The translations under genes were made by a program, and so were the position numbers. This document shows positions 1-5,327 of a stretch of 5,327 nt of DNA, in pieces. This stretch comes from Verrucomicrobiota bacterium (GTDB lineage: Bacteria; Verrucomicrobiota; Kiritimatiellia; Kiritimatiellales; Pontiellaceae). Position 1 is the stretch's first letter. Each line of letters begins with the position of its first letter. The stretch covers positions 1-5,327 of the forward strand of contig DOEU01000091.1 of NCBI GenBank assembly GCA_003532555.1. Direction: 5' to 3'. A model generated the notes under the pieces. It was not told the origin of the DNA. It searched no databases and worked only from the letters and a program-made list of their open reading frames with translations.

Positions 1-194
1 CTCAACTGACCGTTTTCATAATATTCTACATAACCATTCTTATGAGATGATCCTTCTAACTGACCGTTTTTGTAATACTCTTTCAAAGTTCGGTCTTTTT
101 TATTATAAACCTCACTCAACTGACCGTTTTCATAATATTCTACATAACCATTTTTACTAAATGATTCTTTTAACTGACCGTTTTTGTAATATCT
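1..194. repeat. Direct repeat, 114-bp period, inside the lipoprotein gene
   Basis: Bases 1-80 and 115-194 align with no gaps. The first 38 bases are identical and I count about 8 mismatches over the 80 bases. The period of 114 bp is exactly 38 codons, so the repeat keeps the reading frame and duplicates a pair of NGQL units. Similarity at the DNA level, not only in protein, suggests a fairly recent internal duplication. The array may continue past the left edge. Confidence 0.85.
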
Positions 195-416
195 GACAAA
201 AGGTATGACTTCTATACCGTCATGGATAGTTCCATAAAATCTCATCTGACCATTTTCGTAAAAGGAAACCATCTTACCTGAATACGGTTTATCCGAAGTA
301 ATAGGATAATATTTACCATCTATGAATTTGAGTTCTGATTCTTCTACTACTTTTCCACATCCTGAAATGAGAAGAATACTAAGACTTAATAAAATTATTG
401 GTGTTGGTTTTTTCAC
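1..416 (-). CDS. Lipoprotein with MORN-variant (YwqK-like) repeats, 3' end cut by window edge
   Basis: Only the first 138 codons are in the window, with no stop before the left edge. A GTG start at 416 gives a short basic start (KK), a hydrophobic stretch and a lipobox ISG-C with the lipidation Cys at residue 20, so the product should be exported and membrane-anchored. After a linker come 'KPYSGKMVSFYENGQM' (residues 43-58) and repeated YYKNGQL / YYENGQL units (near 77-82, 94-100, 114-120, 132-138). These match the MORN-variant pattern also seen in YwqK-family proteins. The role is unknown; such repeats are usually taken to be extracytoplasmic beta-hairpin or binding structures. The start lies 7 bp after the upstream stop, so the two genes are probably co-transcribed. 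The only purine-rich ribosome-site candidate (AAAGG, 432-436) is far from the GTG. An in-frame ATG at 449 would add 11 residues and overlap the upstream gene; it is less likely because it places a poor leader before the signal peptide. The DNA is strongly AT-rich. Family call good, function open. Confidence 0.8.
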   Translation of the reverse strand, partial: MKKPTPIILLSLSILLISGCGKVVEESELKFIDGKYYPITSDKPYSGKMVSFYENGQMRFYGTIHDGIEVIPFVRYYKNGQLKESFSKNGYVEYYENGQLSEVYNKKDRTLKEYYKNGQLEGSSHKNGYVEYYENGQL

Positions 417-423
417 TTTATTA

Positions 424-711
424 TTACCAGACCTTTGAAACAGACACATCCTCGTAGGTTATATGGTGGGTCGATAATCTCTTTAATCGTTCAATATATT
501 TTTTATGAGTAACCCAAATTAATTTTTGGTCATAAGGTTTCTTTGAAACTAAAGTTCTTTTGTATTTGTTGTTCATGTATTCGGAAATCTCTTTATTTGA
601 TTTCCCTCGTTTAGTAAGTCGATGAATATCTTTTAATCGTTTTAAATTCTCTTCTGGTATCTCGGGACAACTCAATGATTGGGTTAATATTTTTACTCGA
701 ATATGTATCAA
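424..711 (-). CDS. Small helix-turn-helix protein, recombinase-linker-like (hypothetical)
   Basis: This encodes a 95-residue basic protein that I do not recognise as a named gene. Residues 22-77 follow the layout of the small HTH module found after the catalytic domain of large serine recombinases and in related stand-alone proteins: helix 'LKRLKDIHRLTKRGKSNKEISEYMNNKY', basic linker, then 'IWVTHKKYIERLKRL', which matches a 'W.t...V..il.rl' ending. DNA binding is therefore the best inference. No recombinase catalytic domain is present and there is no room for one, because glmS ends 29 bp upstream. The start is TTG at 711, and no ATG, GTG or TTG lies upstream in frame before glmS. No clear Shine-Dalgarno sequence is seen, so start and even expression are uncertain. 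The stop is followed closely by the lipoprotein gene. Base composition is much more AT-rich than glmS, consistent with acquisition. It could also be a degraded remnant of a larger mobile gene. Confidence 0.6.
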   Translation of the reverse strand: MIHIRVKILTQSLSCPEIPEENLKRLKDIHRLTKRGKSNKEISEYMNNKYKRTLVSKKPYDQKLIWVTHKKYIERLKRLSTHHITYEDVSVSKVW

Positions 712-740
712 ATAAGGGTTCTTAAAAATTACTTTTAGTT

Positions 741-2579
741 CTACTCTACCGTGACAGATTTTGCCAAATTACGAGGTTGATCCACATCACATCCACGCAA
801 GACCGCAGTATGATAGGATAGGAGTTGAAGGGCTACCACCGTTGGAATCGGTGCAATCATTGCGGGCGCTTGAGGAACAATAATCACATCATCAAAGCCT
901 TCAGCTATCTGCTCGTCGCCCTCACTGACCACCACTATTACATTTGCACCACGCGCTTTACACTCTTCCGCATTCGCTAATGTCTTATCTTTACCCGGCA
1001 CATTATTCAACAATGCCACCACCGGCGTGCCCTCTTCCAGCAACGCAATCGGTCCATGCTTTAATTCTGCCGCGTGATATCCTTCGGCATGCACATAACT
1101 AATCTCTTTCAACTTAAGAGCACCCTCTAAAGCCACCGGATAAAGATATCCCCGACCTATGAAGAATGCATGCTCCTGTGCTGAAATCTTTTTCGCCACA
1201 TCACGAATCGCCTCACTCTGACCCAAGACCTGCTCGGCTAACGCTGGAATCCGTTCGATCCATCGCGCCAACTCCTCACCATCATATATAGGTAGCCTCC
1301 GCGTACGCGCCAACTTTAGCGCCATCATCAATAAAACCACCACCTGACACGTAAACGCTTTTGTGGAAGCCACGCCAATCTCGGGACCGGCATGCAAATA
1401 AACCCCACGACCTGTCTCACGTGCAATCGTAGATCCTACAACATTACAAATACCGGCCACCATCGCGCCTTTATTATTGGCTTCTCGAACTGCCGCCAAG
1501 GTATCAGCAGTCTCACCAGATTGACTAATCGCTAAAACAAGATCCGATGGGCTAATAATTGGGTTCCGATATCGAAATTCTGCGGCCTGTTCCACTTCTG
1601 CTGGCATCACCGCTAATTCCTCAAAAGCATATTCTCCCACCATGCCCGCATGCAGAGACGTACCACATCCCACCACCAACACACGGTTGATTAACGCCGC
1701 ATCCCGTTGCGAAAGATCAAGCCCAGAAAGAATAGCTGTACCCATTCCAAAATCAAGCCGACCCCGAATCGCATTCTTGATAGCCGTCGGCTGTTCAAAT
1801 ATCTCTTTGACCATAAAATGATCAAAATCACCCTTTTCCGCCTCTTCTGCTTCCCAATCCATTAGCGTTATTTCTCGGTTAACCGGCGTATGCTGAATAT
1901 CCAACATATTCACCCCAGATTTATCGATCACAGCTAAATCAAAATCCTCTAAATATATCACATCACGCGTATGTGGCATAATCGCAGCTGCATCACTCGC
2001 CACCACCGTTTCATCCACACCCAAACCAATCACAATCGGGCTTCCACACCGCGCTGCAACCATTTTTCCAGAATCTTTTGAGCTCATTACCAAAATACCA
2101 TATGTACCTTTAACCTTGCCCAACGCCTCTGAGACCGCCTCTTCCAAATTACCTTTAAAACAATATGCAATCAGCTGCACCAAAACCTCTGAGTCAGTTT
2201 CAGAAACAAACTCAATACCAGCATGCTTCAATCCATCGCGGATTTCCCGATAATTTTCAATAATGCCGTTATGTACCATCACCATATGACCCGCAGCATC
2301 TAGATGGGGATGCGCATTCAATTCCGTCGGTGCTCCATGTGTTGCCCACCGCGTGTGCCCAATCCCCTGGTTTGCAGATCGTAAAATCGATGAATCCGTT
2401 TGATCCACCTGCCTTCGCAAAGCCTTAATTTTCCCCGGTTGCTTCACCACAACGATCTGCTCATCATGCAAACACGCCACACCCGCCGAGTCATACCCTC
2501 GATACTCCATCCGACGTAGCCCATCCACGAGGATGTCTGATGCTTTTCTTTCTCCAAAATAGCCAATAATTCCACACAT
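741..2579 (-). CDS. glmS: Glutamine--fructose-6-phosphate aminotransferase (isomerizing)
   Basis: GlmS makes glucosamine-6-phosphate from fructose-6-phosphate and glutamine, the first committed step to UDP-GlcNAc for peptidoglycan and other amino-sugar polymers; it is cytosolic. The start at 2579 gives 612 residues, close to the 609 of E. coli GlmS. It also places the nucleophile Cys2 directly after Met (MCGIIGYFG), as needed for an N-terminal-nucleophile amidase. An in-frame ATG at 2642 would bury that Cys behind 21 residues and is rejected. Glutaminase domain: GHTRWATHG (74-82), HNGIIENY (103-110), ETDSE (127-131). Two SIS isomerase domains follow: first with CGTSLHAG (305-312), SQSGETADT (352-360) and ASTKAFT (404-410); second with GRGYLYPVALEGALKLKEI (475-493) and ELKHGP (505-510). 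The C-terminal tail DQPRNLAKSVTVE is intact. All key motifs are present, so the enzyme should be active. It lies 109 bp downstream of the NusG-paralogue gene in the same direction. No terminator is evident after the TAG stop. Confidence 0.98.
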   Translation of the reverse strand: MCGIIGYFGERKASDILVDGLRRMEYRGYDSAGVACLHDEQIVVVKQPGKIKALRRQVDQTDSSILRSANQGIGHTRWATHGAPTELNAHPHLDAAGHMVMVHNGIIENYREIRDGLKHAGIEFVSETDSEVLVQLIAYCFKGNLEEAVSEALGKVKGTYGILVMSSKDSGKMVAARCGSPIVIGLGVDETVVASDAAAIMPHTRDVIYLEDFDLAVIDKSGVNMLDIQHTPVNREITLMDWEAEEAEKGDFDHFMVKEIFEQPTAIKNAIRGRLDFGMGTAILSGLDLSQRDAALINRVLVVGCGTSLHAGMVGEYAFEELAVMPAEVEQAAEFRYRNPIISPSDLVLAISQSGETADTLAAVREANNKGAMVAGICNVVGSTIARETGRGVYLHAGPEIGVASTKAFTCQVVVLLMMALKLARTRRLPIYDGEELARWIERIPALAEQVLGQSEAIRDVAKKISAQEHAFFIGRGYLYPVALEGALKLKEISYVHAEGYHAAELKHGPIALLEEGTPVVALLNNVPGKDKTLANAEECKARGANVIVVVSEGDEQIAEGFDDVIIVPQAPAMIAPIPTVVALQLLSYHTAVLRGCDVDQPRNLAKSVTVE

Positions 2580-2585
2580 GAGACT

Positions 2586-2591
2586 TCTCCT
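2586..2591 (-). promoter_or_regulatory. Ribosome binding site of glmS
   Basis: On the minus strand AGGAGA lies 6 nt before the ATG at 2579. It supports this start, the one with Cys at position 2, over the in-frame ATG at 2642. Confidence 0.8.
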
Positions 2592-2640
2592 ATACCTACG
2601 CTGCCGCCCTCGGTCGATCGAATAAACTTCGAAACCTTCC

Positions 2641-2646
2641 ATTATA
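2641..2646 (-). promoter_or_regulatory. Possible -10 element of an internal glmS promoter
   Basis: A perfect TATAAT on the minus strand lies about 60 bp before the glmS start, in the gap after the NusG-paralogue stop. No good -35 hexamer is found at 16-18 bp upstream (17 bp gives TGAGGG), so this is only a candidate. If real, glmS would have a short leader of roughly 55 nt and be expressed partly independently of the two upstream genes. Confidence 0.25.
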
Positions 2647-2688
2647 TTTATCGTTATCTTTATCCCTCATAGGAATTGGCAGGGATCC

Positions 2689-3240
2689 TTATCCCTCCGT
2701 GTAGACTCCCTTCCGCCTTTGTTCCAGCTCTGACAAAGAAAAAATCGTTTCCACTTCTTGCCCTAAAAATTCCATTAATACGGCCACTCGCTGCTCCGCC
2801 GTCATCACTTTCACGACCCGCACCTGCAACCCCTGCATCGACCCTGTCAGAATCAGAGTTTCATCACCCACTGCTAATGGCTCCATCACGTCCACACTAC
2901 CGGAGTCATCCAACTCGGATCTCAGTTCATCCACCGCCATCGAGTCTAACTCGGCAAATCGACCCCCAAAAACAGGAATATGCAACACCCCTGGAGCAAA
3001 CGAAACCGCCCGTTTATGGGTTGACATGTCAAATCGTGCAAAGAAATAGCCCGGGAACATCGCCTCTTCAAACCAAACCACTCCCCGCACCGTCTTTCTC
3101 TTAAAACGAATTCGAGGCGAAAACGTCTCCAAATCAAATAATGAAGACACCTGAGTCGCCGCCAAACGCTCTTTCTTTGGATGCGTCCGAATACAATACC
3201 AACGAATCCCAGATTCAAAGACAACCGGATCCTCGATCAC
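2689..3240 (-). CDS. NusG-family specialised antitermination factor (RfaH/LoaP/UpxY-like)
   Basis: The product should bind RNA polymerase and promote elongation through particular operons. With the GTG start at 3240 it has 183 residues, the usual size for NusG paralogues. The NGN domain begins at residues 13-25 with 'RWYCIRTHPKKER', followed by 'FSPRIRFKR' (40-48), 'MFPGYFFARFD' (61-71) and 'GVLHIPVFGGRFAEL' (84-98). A C-terminal KOW domain spans about 121-160 ('PLAVGDETLILTGSMQGLQVRV...RVAVLMEFLG'). The divergence, the partner genes and the 'FPGYFF' form favour a specialised paralogue over housekeeping NusG, which normally sits beside secE and rplK. The GTG shares bases with the TGA stop of the regulator gene (GTGA), implying translational coupling. 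A TTG at 3300 in the same frame would add 20 residues and a 64-bp overlap and is less likely. Its target operon cannot be read from the window; glmS is next downstream, and polysaccharide operons are the usual targets of such factors. Confidence 0.88.
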   Translation of the reverse strand: MIEDPVVFESGIRWYCIRTHPKKERLAATQVSSLFDLETFSPRIRFKRKTVRGVVWFEEAMFPGYFFARFDMSTHKRAVSFAPGVLHIPVFGGRFAELDSMAVDELRSELDDSGSVDVMEPLAVGDETLILTGSMQGLQVRVVKVMTAEQRVAVLMEFLGQEVETIFSLSELEQRRKGVYTEG

Positions 3241-3734
3241 CCCTTGCCCCCAATCAACTTCAGCACCAGTGGCAATACTTGATTGGCACGCTTTTGCCAA
3301 TTTTCTAATCTCTCTACCCGCTCGTGCAACGTACCAGAAACATCTACTTCCTCTTTTAACAAATCCTGAATGCGCTCCAACCGATCTAAACCACTCTCCA
3401 AATGCGGTTGAATCTGCTCATGTGCAAACCCACTCGCGATTTTACGCAACGAACTCTCCGCTTCATAAAAATCTTTTCGATCCCCCGGAACATACACCAC
3501 CCGAATCGCTCCAAAAGAACGTAGAATCTTTAACCCCTGACTTGTCGAACCCTTGCTAATATTTAGCTTAATCCGCAAATCATCCAAACACATCGATTTC
3601 TCGGCAATAAAGAGAACCCCATACAGCTCTCCTACCGAACGAGGCAAATTCAGTAGATCCGCTACCCGCACAAACAAGGCAACCACTTCTGACTCTAACG
3701 CAGATAATCCGCTTAATGAATCTTTAATCTTCAT
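3237..3734 (-). CDS. GbsR/MarR-like winged-helix transcriptional regulator
   Basis: This is a 165-residue DNA-binding protein of the GbsR (COG1510-type) branch of MarR-like regulators. The diagnostic stretch is residues 30-92: 'LPRSVGELYGVLFIAEKSMCLDDL', then the recognition helix region 'LNISKGSTSQGLKILRSFGAI', then the wing 'VVYVPGDRKDFYEAE'. The C-terminal part (about 96-150) is charged, helical and probably a dimerisation coiled coil. The family includes repressors of glycine-betaine/choline genes, but nothing here shows an osmolyte role, so the ligand and targets are unknown. The gene overlaps the NusG-paralogue gene by 4 nt and should be the first gene of the transcript. The ATG at 3734 has no visible Shine-Dalgarno sequence, and an inverted repeat lies immediately before it, suggesting a very short leader and possible self-regulation. 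Family assignment is strong and physiological role unknown. Confidence 0.88.
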   Translation of the reverse strand: MKIKDSLSGLSALESEVVALFVRVADLLNLPRSVGELYGVLFIAEKSMCLDDLRIKLNISKGSTSQGLKILRSFGAIRVVYVPGDRKDFYEAESSLRKIASGFAHEQIQPHLESGLDRLERIQDLLKEEVDVSGTLHERVERLENWQKRANQVLPLVLKLIGGKG

Positions 3735-3737
3735 TTA

Positions 3738-3755
3738 GTTCAATTAAAAATGAAC
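3738..3755. promoter_or_regulatory. Inverted repeat before the regulator gene, candidate operator
   Basis: GTTCA (3738-3742) and TGAAC (3751-3755) are perfect inverted arms separated by 8 AT-only bases, ending 3 bp before the start codon at 3734. Position and symmetry suit a dimeric winged-helix protein such as the adjacent GbsR-like regulator binding its own promoter. The arms are short, so chance is possible. Confidence 0.35.
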
Positions 3756-3771
3756 ATATTAAACAAAGCAA
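3743..3771 (-). promoter_or_regulatory. Candidate promoter of the regulator-NusG-paralogue genes
   Basis: On the minus strand TTGCTT (3766-3771) and TTTAAT (3743-3748) are 17 bp apart, a weak -35 with a good -10. The predicted transcription start would fall within a few bases of the ATG at 3734, which fits the lack of a Shine-Dalgarno sequence and implies a leaderless or nearly leaderless message. The -10 lies inside the inverted repeat at 3738-3755. Confidence 0.3.
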
Positions 3772-3847
3772 ACCTAAATATCTAAAAAAACGGCCCCTCA
3801 CGCGAACCCAATCACGCAACTATCCAGTATATTATTAACATATTGGC

Positions 3848-3875
3848 TTGCCATCGGTCAGCTCAAATCTATACC
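3848..3875 (+). promoter_or_regulatory. Candidate promoter of tRNA-Ser
   Basis: TTGCCA (3848-3853, one mismatch to the consensus -35) and TATACC (3870-3875) are separated by 16 bp. A transcription start near 3882 would give a leader of about 9 nt before the mature 5' end at 3891, which is normal for a bacterial tRNA gene. Confidence 0.5.
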
Positions 3876-3890
3876 TTCCCAAATTCTAGC

Positions 3891-3979
<89 letters not shown>

Positions 3980-3999
3980 TATTATTCCCCAACTCCATC

Positions 4000-4052
4000 A
4001 AAGAGATTAGATTCCCAAGTTCTTAGTAAGGCTTGTCCAAAAAAATCTCTTT
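4000..4052. repeat. 9-bp inverted repeat between tRNA-Ser and the secreted protein gene
   Basis: AAAGAGATT (4000-4008) and AATCTCTTT (4044-4052) are perfect inverted copies separated by 35 bases. A run of seven A (4039-4045, seven T on the minus strand) abuts the right arm. The long loop makes it a poor intrinsic terminator for either strand, though it lies where both the tRNA and the minus-strand gene must end. Function unknown. Confidence 0.4.
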
Positions 4053-4064
4053 ACCTTGCGAAAT

Positions 4065-5327
4065 TTATTTCAAAGTCGCATCAACCTTAAAGAATGCACT
4101 ATCAGGAATATTAGTTGGAGCATACCATTTGTAACCTTCAGGCGCTCCTCCCAATTCACTAACCTCTAAAGACCAATCAACTAAATTAGTTGTACCCGAA
4201 ATTTCAATATCCACAAAATCCTCAGTAAAGCTATTTTGCACACTCATTTCAACACCTGGTTCATCGTGAATAATCTTAATATTCATAGACATATTCGATC
4301 CAAAAGCATACTCAAGCCCATTAGGAATTCCGTTCCCATCGTGATCTTGTGTAAAGAGAGTGCTCATATCCCCAGTCAATCCCCTATCACTCGCCCATGA
4401 TTGAAAACTACTAATTACGGCAGCTCCAGACCAAGTCACCTGATCGAGCCAGACACTATCCTGTCCGATAACATCACTCTTATCCTTTTCATACGCCCAC
4501 CTAAATCGATGATTTCCTTCTGCAGCAACCTCATAACTTAAATTTTTCCACTCTTTTTCACCTGAATCTAGCAACATGATTTGATCATCAATCCAAAACT
4601 TCAACTCATCAGCATCTTGTTCTGATGAAATCTTGTACCAGAAAGATAGAGTACCCGAACCTGTAACAATTCCTTCCAGCCAACTTGTGCTTTGATCCCC
4701 AGTTAAACCACTTTTTGCCGCATCTACTCCATCATAGGAGTCGAAATTTTGACCTGACCATCCGCTATTTGTGGATGTCCCTCCTGTAGTCCATACTATC
4801 TGATTGTTATCTAATGCCTCTCTTAGCTCCATGTCTTCAATTAAAACTGATAGGTCGACCATGAAAGTGTCATTTTCCTGTTCACCTAAATAATCAACTA
4901 TTAAAATAATTGATTCATCTGAAGAAAGCTGAGGCGTCGTAAGTACGCCATTAGTATTATCTATTAAATAATCTTCCTTATTTACAATAAATGTCGAGTT
5001 CGATGTAACATCTTCAGAGAGTCCGTTCAAGTAATGTGCAACTACTTGATATTGCGAGGTGCTACTTTCAGATACGATATTAGTCCCAATAAGCTCTATG
5101 CTAGCTAGATCCCTATTCTGAGTGCTAATTAACTCTGATAATTCTTGCTGCGTCATATGTGGGAAAAGACCTCCAATCGTCGGGTCAGGAAGCTCCCTTA
5201 TTTTAGGATGTTTCAAATGACCTTCAAATTCCGGTATTAGATTCCTATCAATAAATTTTGGTTCAAATAAGGCGCCGAGATAAAGTGCATTCGTATGCGT
5301 TTCGATTAAATTATAATGCTCCTCCTC
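4065..5327 (-). CDS. Secreted multidomain protein (Ig-like, jelly-roll, Ca-loop), 5' end outside the window
   Basis: The frame is open from the right edge to the TAA at 4065, giving 420 codons of a larger protein. A TTG at 5216 could be mistaken for a start, but 37 sense codons precede it. Counting from the edge, residues 1-74 are unassigned and include 'LPDPTIGGLFPHMTQQEL'. Residues about 75-160 look like a bacterial Ig-like (BIG2-type) fold ('LASIELIGTNIVSESSTSQYQVVAHYLNG..EDVTS'). Residues about 175-300 match a jelly-roll module common in exported proteins ('GVDAAKSGLTGDQSTSWLEG', 'GTLSFWYKISSE', 'HRFRWAYEKDKS', 'VWLDQVTW'). Next comes one calcium-type loop, 'DHDGNGIPNGLEYAFGS' (328-344), and a C-terminal module ending 'AFFKVDATLK'. 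This tail is typical of Verrucomicrobiota and Planctomycetota extracellular proteins. The catalytic part, if any, would lie upstream; a carbohydrate-active or adhesive surface protein is likely. No LPXTG or PEP-CTERM sorting signal is visible. No signal peptide can be judged. It is less GC-rich than glmS (21/60 G+C at 4921-4980). Confidence 0.82.
   Translation of the reverse strand, partial: EEEHYNLIETHTNALYLGALFEPKFIDRNLIPEFEGHLKHPKIRELPDPTIGGLFPHMTQQELSELISTQNRDLASIELIGTNIVSESSTSQYQVVAHYLNGLSEDVTSNSTFIVNKEDYLIDNTNGVLTTPQLSSDESIILIVDYLGEQENDTFMVDLSVLIEDMELREALDNNQIVWTTGGTSTNSGWSGQNFDSYDGVDAAKSGLTGDQSTSWLEGIVTGSGTLSFWYKISSEQDADELKFWIDDQIMLLDSGEKEWKNLSYEVAAEGNHRFRWAYEKDKSDVIGQDSVWLDQVTWSGAAVISSFQSWASDRGLTGDMSTLFTQDHDGNGIPNGLEYAFGSNMSMNIKIIHDEPGVEMSVQNSFTEDFVDIEISGTTNLVDWSLEVSELGGAPEGYKWYAPTNIPDSAFFKVDATLK

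Noticed and set aside
1..194. CRISPR-like array from the regular repeats at the left end
   Set aside because: The repeats are in-frame coding NGQL units of a lipoprotein with a 114-bp period, and the sequence between them is also coding.
700..745. Tn7-type transposon end just after glmS
   Set aside because: I could not find a TGTGGGCGG-like terminus or repeated transposase-binding sites; only the location is suggestive.
2580..2642. In-frame ATG at 2642 as the glmS start, adding 21 residues
   Set aside because: It would hide the catalytic Cys that must follow Met; the ATG at 2579 has a good AGGAGA site and gives the family length.
2580..2688. glmS ribozyme or riboswitch upstream of glmS
   Set aside because: Only 109 bp separate the genes, and I see none of the recognisable core of that ribozyme class; the space is AT-rich with a plain ribosome site.
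3241..3300. TTG at 3300 as the start of the NusG paralogue
   Set aside because: It needs a 64-bp overlap with the regulator gene and adds 20 residues outside the NGN domain; the GTG at 3240 forms a typical GTGA overlap.
2676..3738. Plus-strand open frames, and a second minus-strand frame at 2946-3224, over the regulator and NusG-paralogue genes
   Set aside because: They are antisense or out-of-frame shadows rich in Pro/Ser or Arg/Leu with no domain pattern, while the minus-strand genes show clear families.
3788..3826. Short direct repeat GCGTGA...GGG on the minus strand upstream of the regulator promoter
   Set aside because: Two imperfect copies of about 10 bases are too short to distinguish from chance.
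5214..5216. TTG at 5216 as the start of the secreted protein
   Set aside because: The frame stays open for 37 more codons to the window edge and no signal peptide follows this TTG.

Overview
The window looks like a piece of a Verrucomicrobiota chromosome, possibly a marine Opitutae-type lineage. The taxonomic clue is the secreted protein at the right end. It has a GTLSFWYKISSE / WLDQVTW jelly-roll module, then a 'D.DGNGIPNGLEYAFGS' calcium-loop motif and a short C-terminal module ending in 'FFKVDATLK', an arrangement typical of Verrucomicrobiota and Planctomycetota exported proteins. This is inference from family knowledge; no marker gene in the window settles it.

Layout, right to left (all protein genes are on the minus strand). 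4065-5327 is the 3' part of a large secreted modular protein whose reading frame stays open to the right edge. 3735-4064 is intergenic space holding a complete plus-strand tRNA-Ser(TGA) with its own likely promoter, plus the divergent control region of the next gene. 3237-3734 encodes a GbsR/MarR-like winged-helix regulator. It overlaps by 4 nt (GTGA) a NusG-paralogue gene (2689-3240) of the RfaH/LoaP/UpxY type. About 110 bp further on lies glmS (741-2579), for glucosamine-6-phosphate synthase. Next comes an AT-rich stretch with a small helix-turn-helix protein (424-711) and, 7 bp on, the start of a lipoprotein with MORN-variant repeats (1-416), cut by the left edge.

How the genes may work together: the regulator and NusG paralogue are almost certainly co-transcribed and translationally coupled, and glmS is next in the same direction. 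A DNA-binding regulator and a specialised elongation factor thus sit directly before the gene committing fructose-6-phosphate to amino-sugar (peptidoglycan, exopolysaccharide) synthesis. The two genes after glmS differ in base composition (16/60 G+C at 361-420 against 33/60 at 1261-1320) and use TTG and GTG starts with weak ribosome sites. They look like accessory cargo lying immediately behind glmS, a known integration hot spot. No stretch longer than 300 bases lacks a gene, and I saw no CRISPR array, no insertion sequence and no convincing intrinsic terminator.
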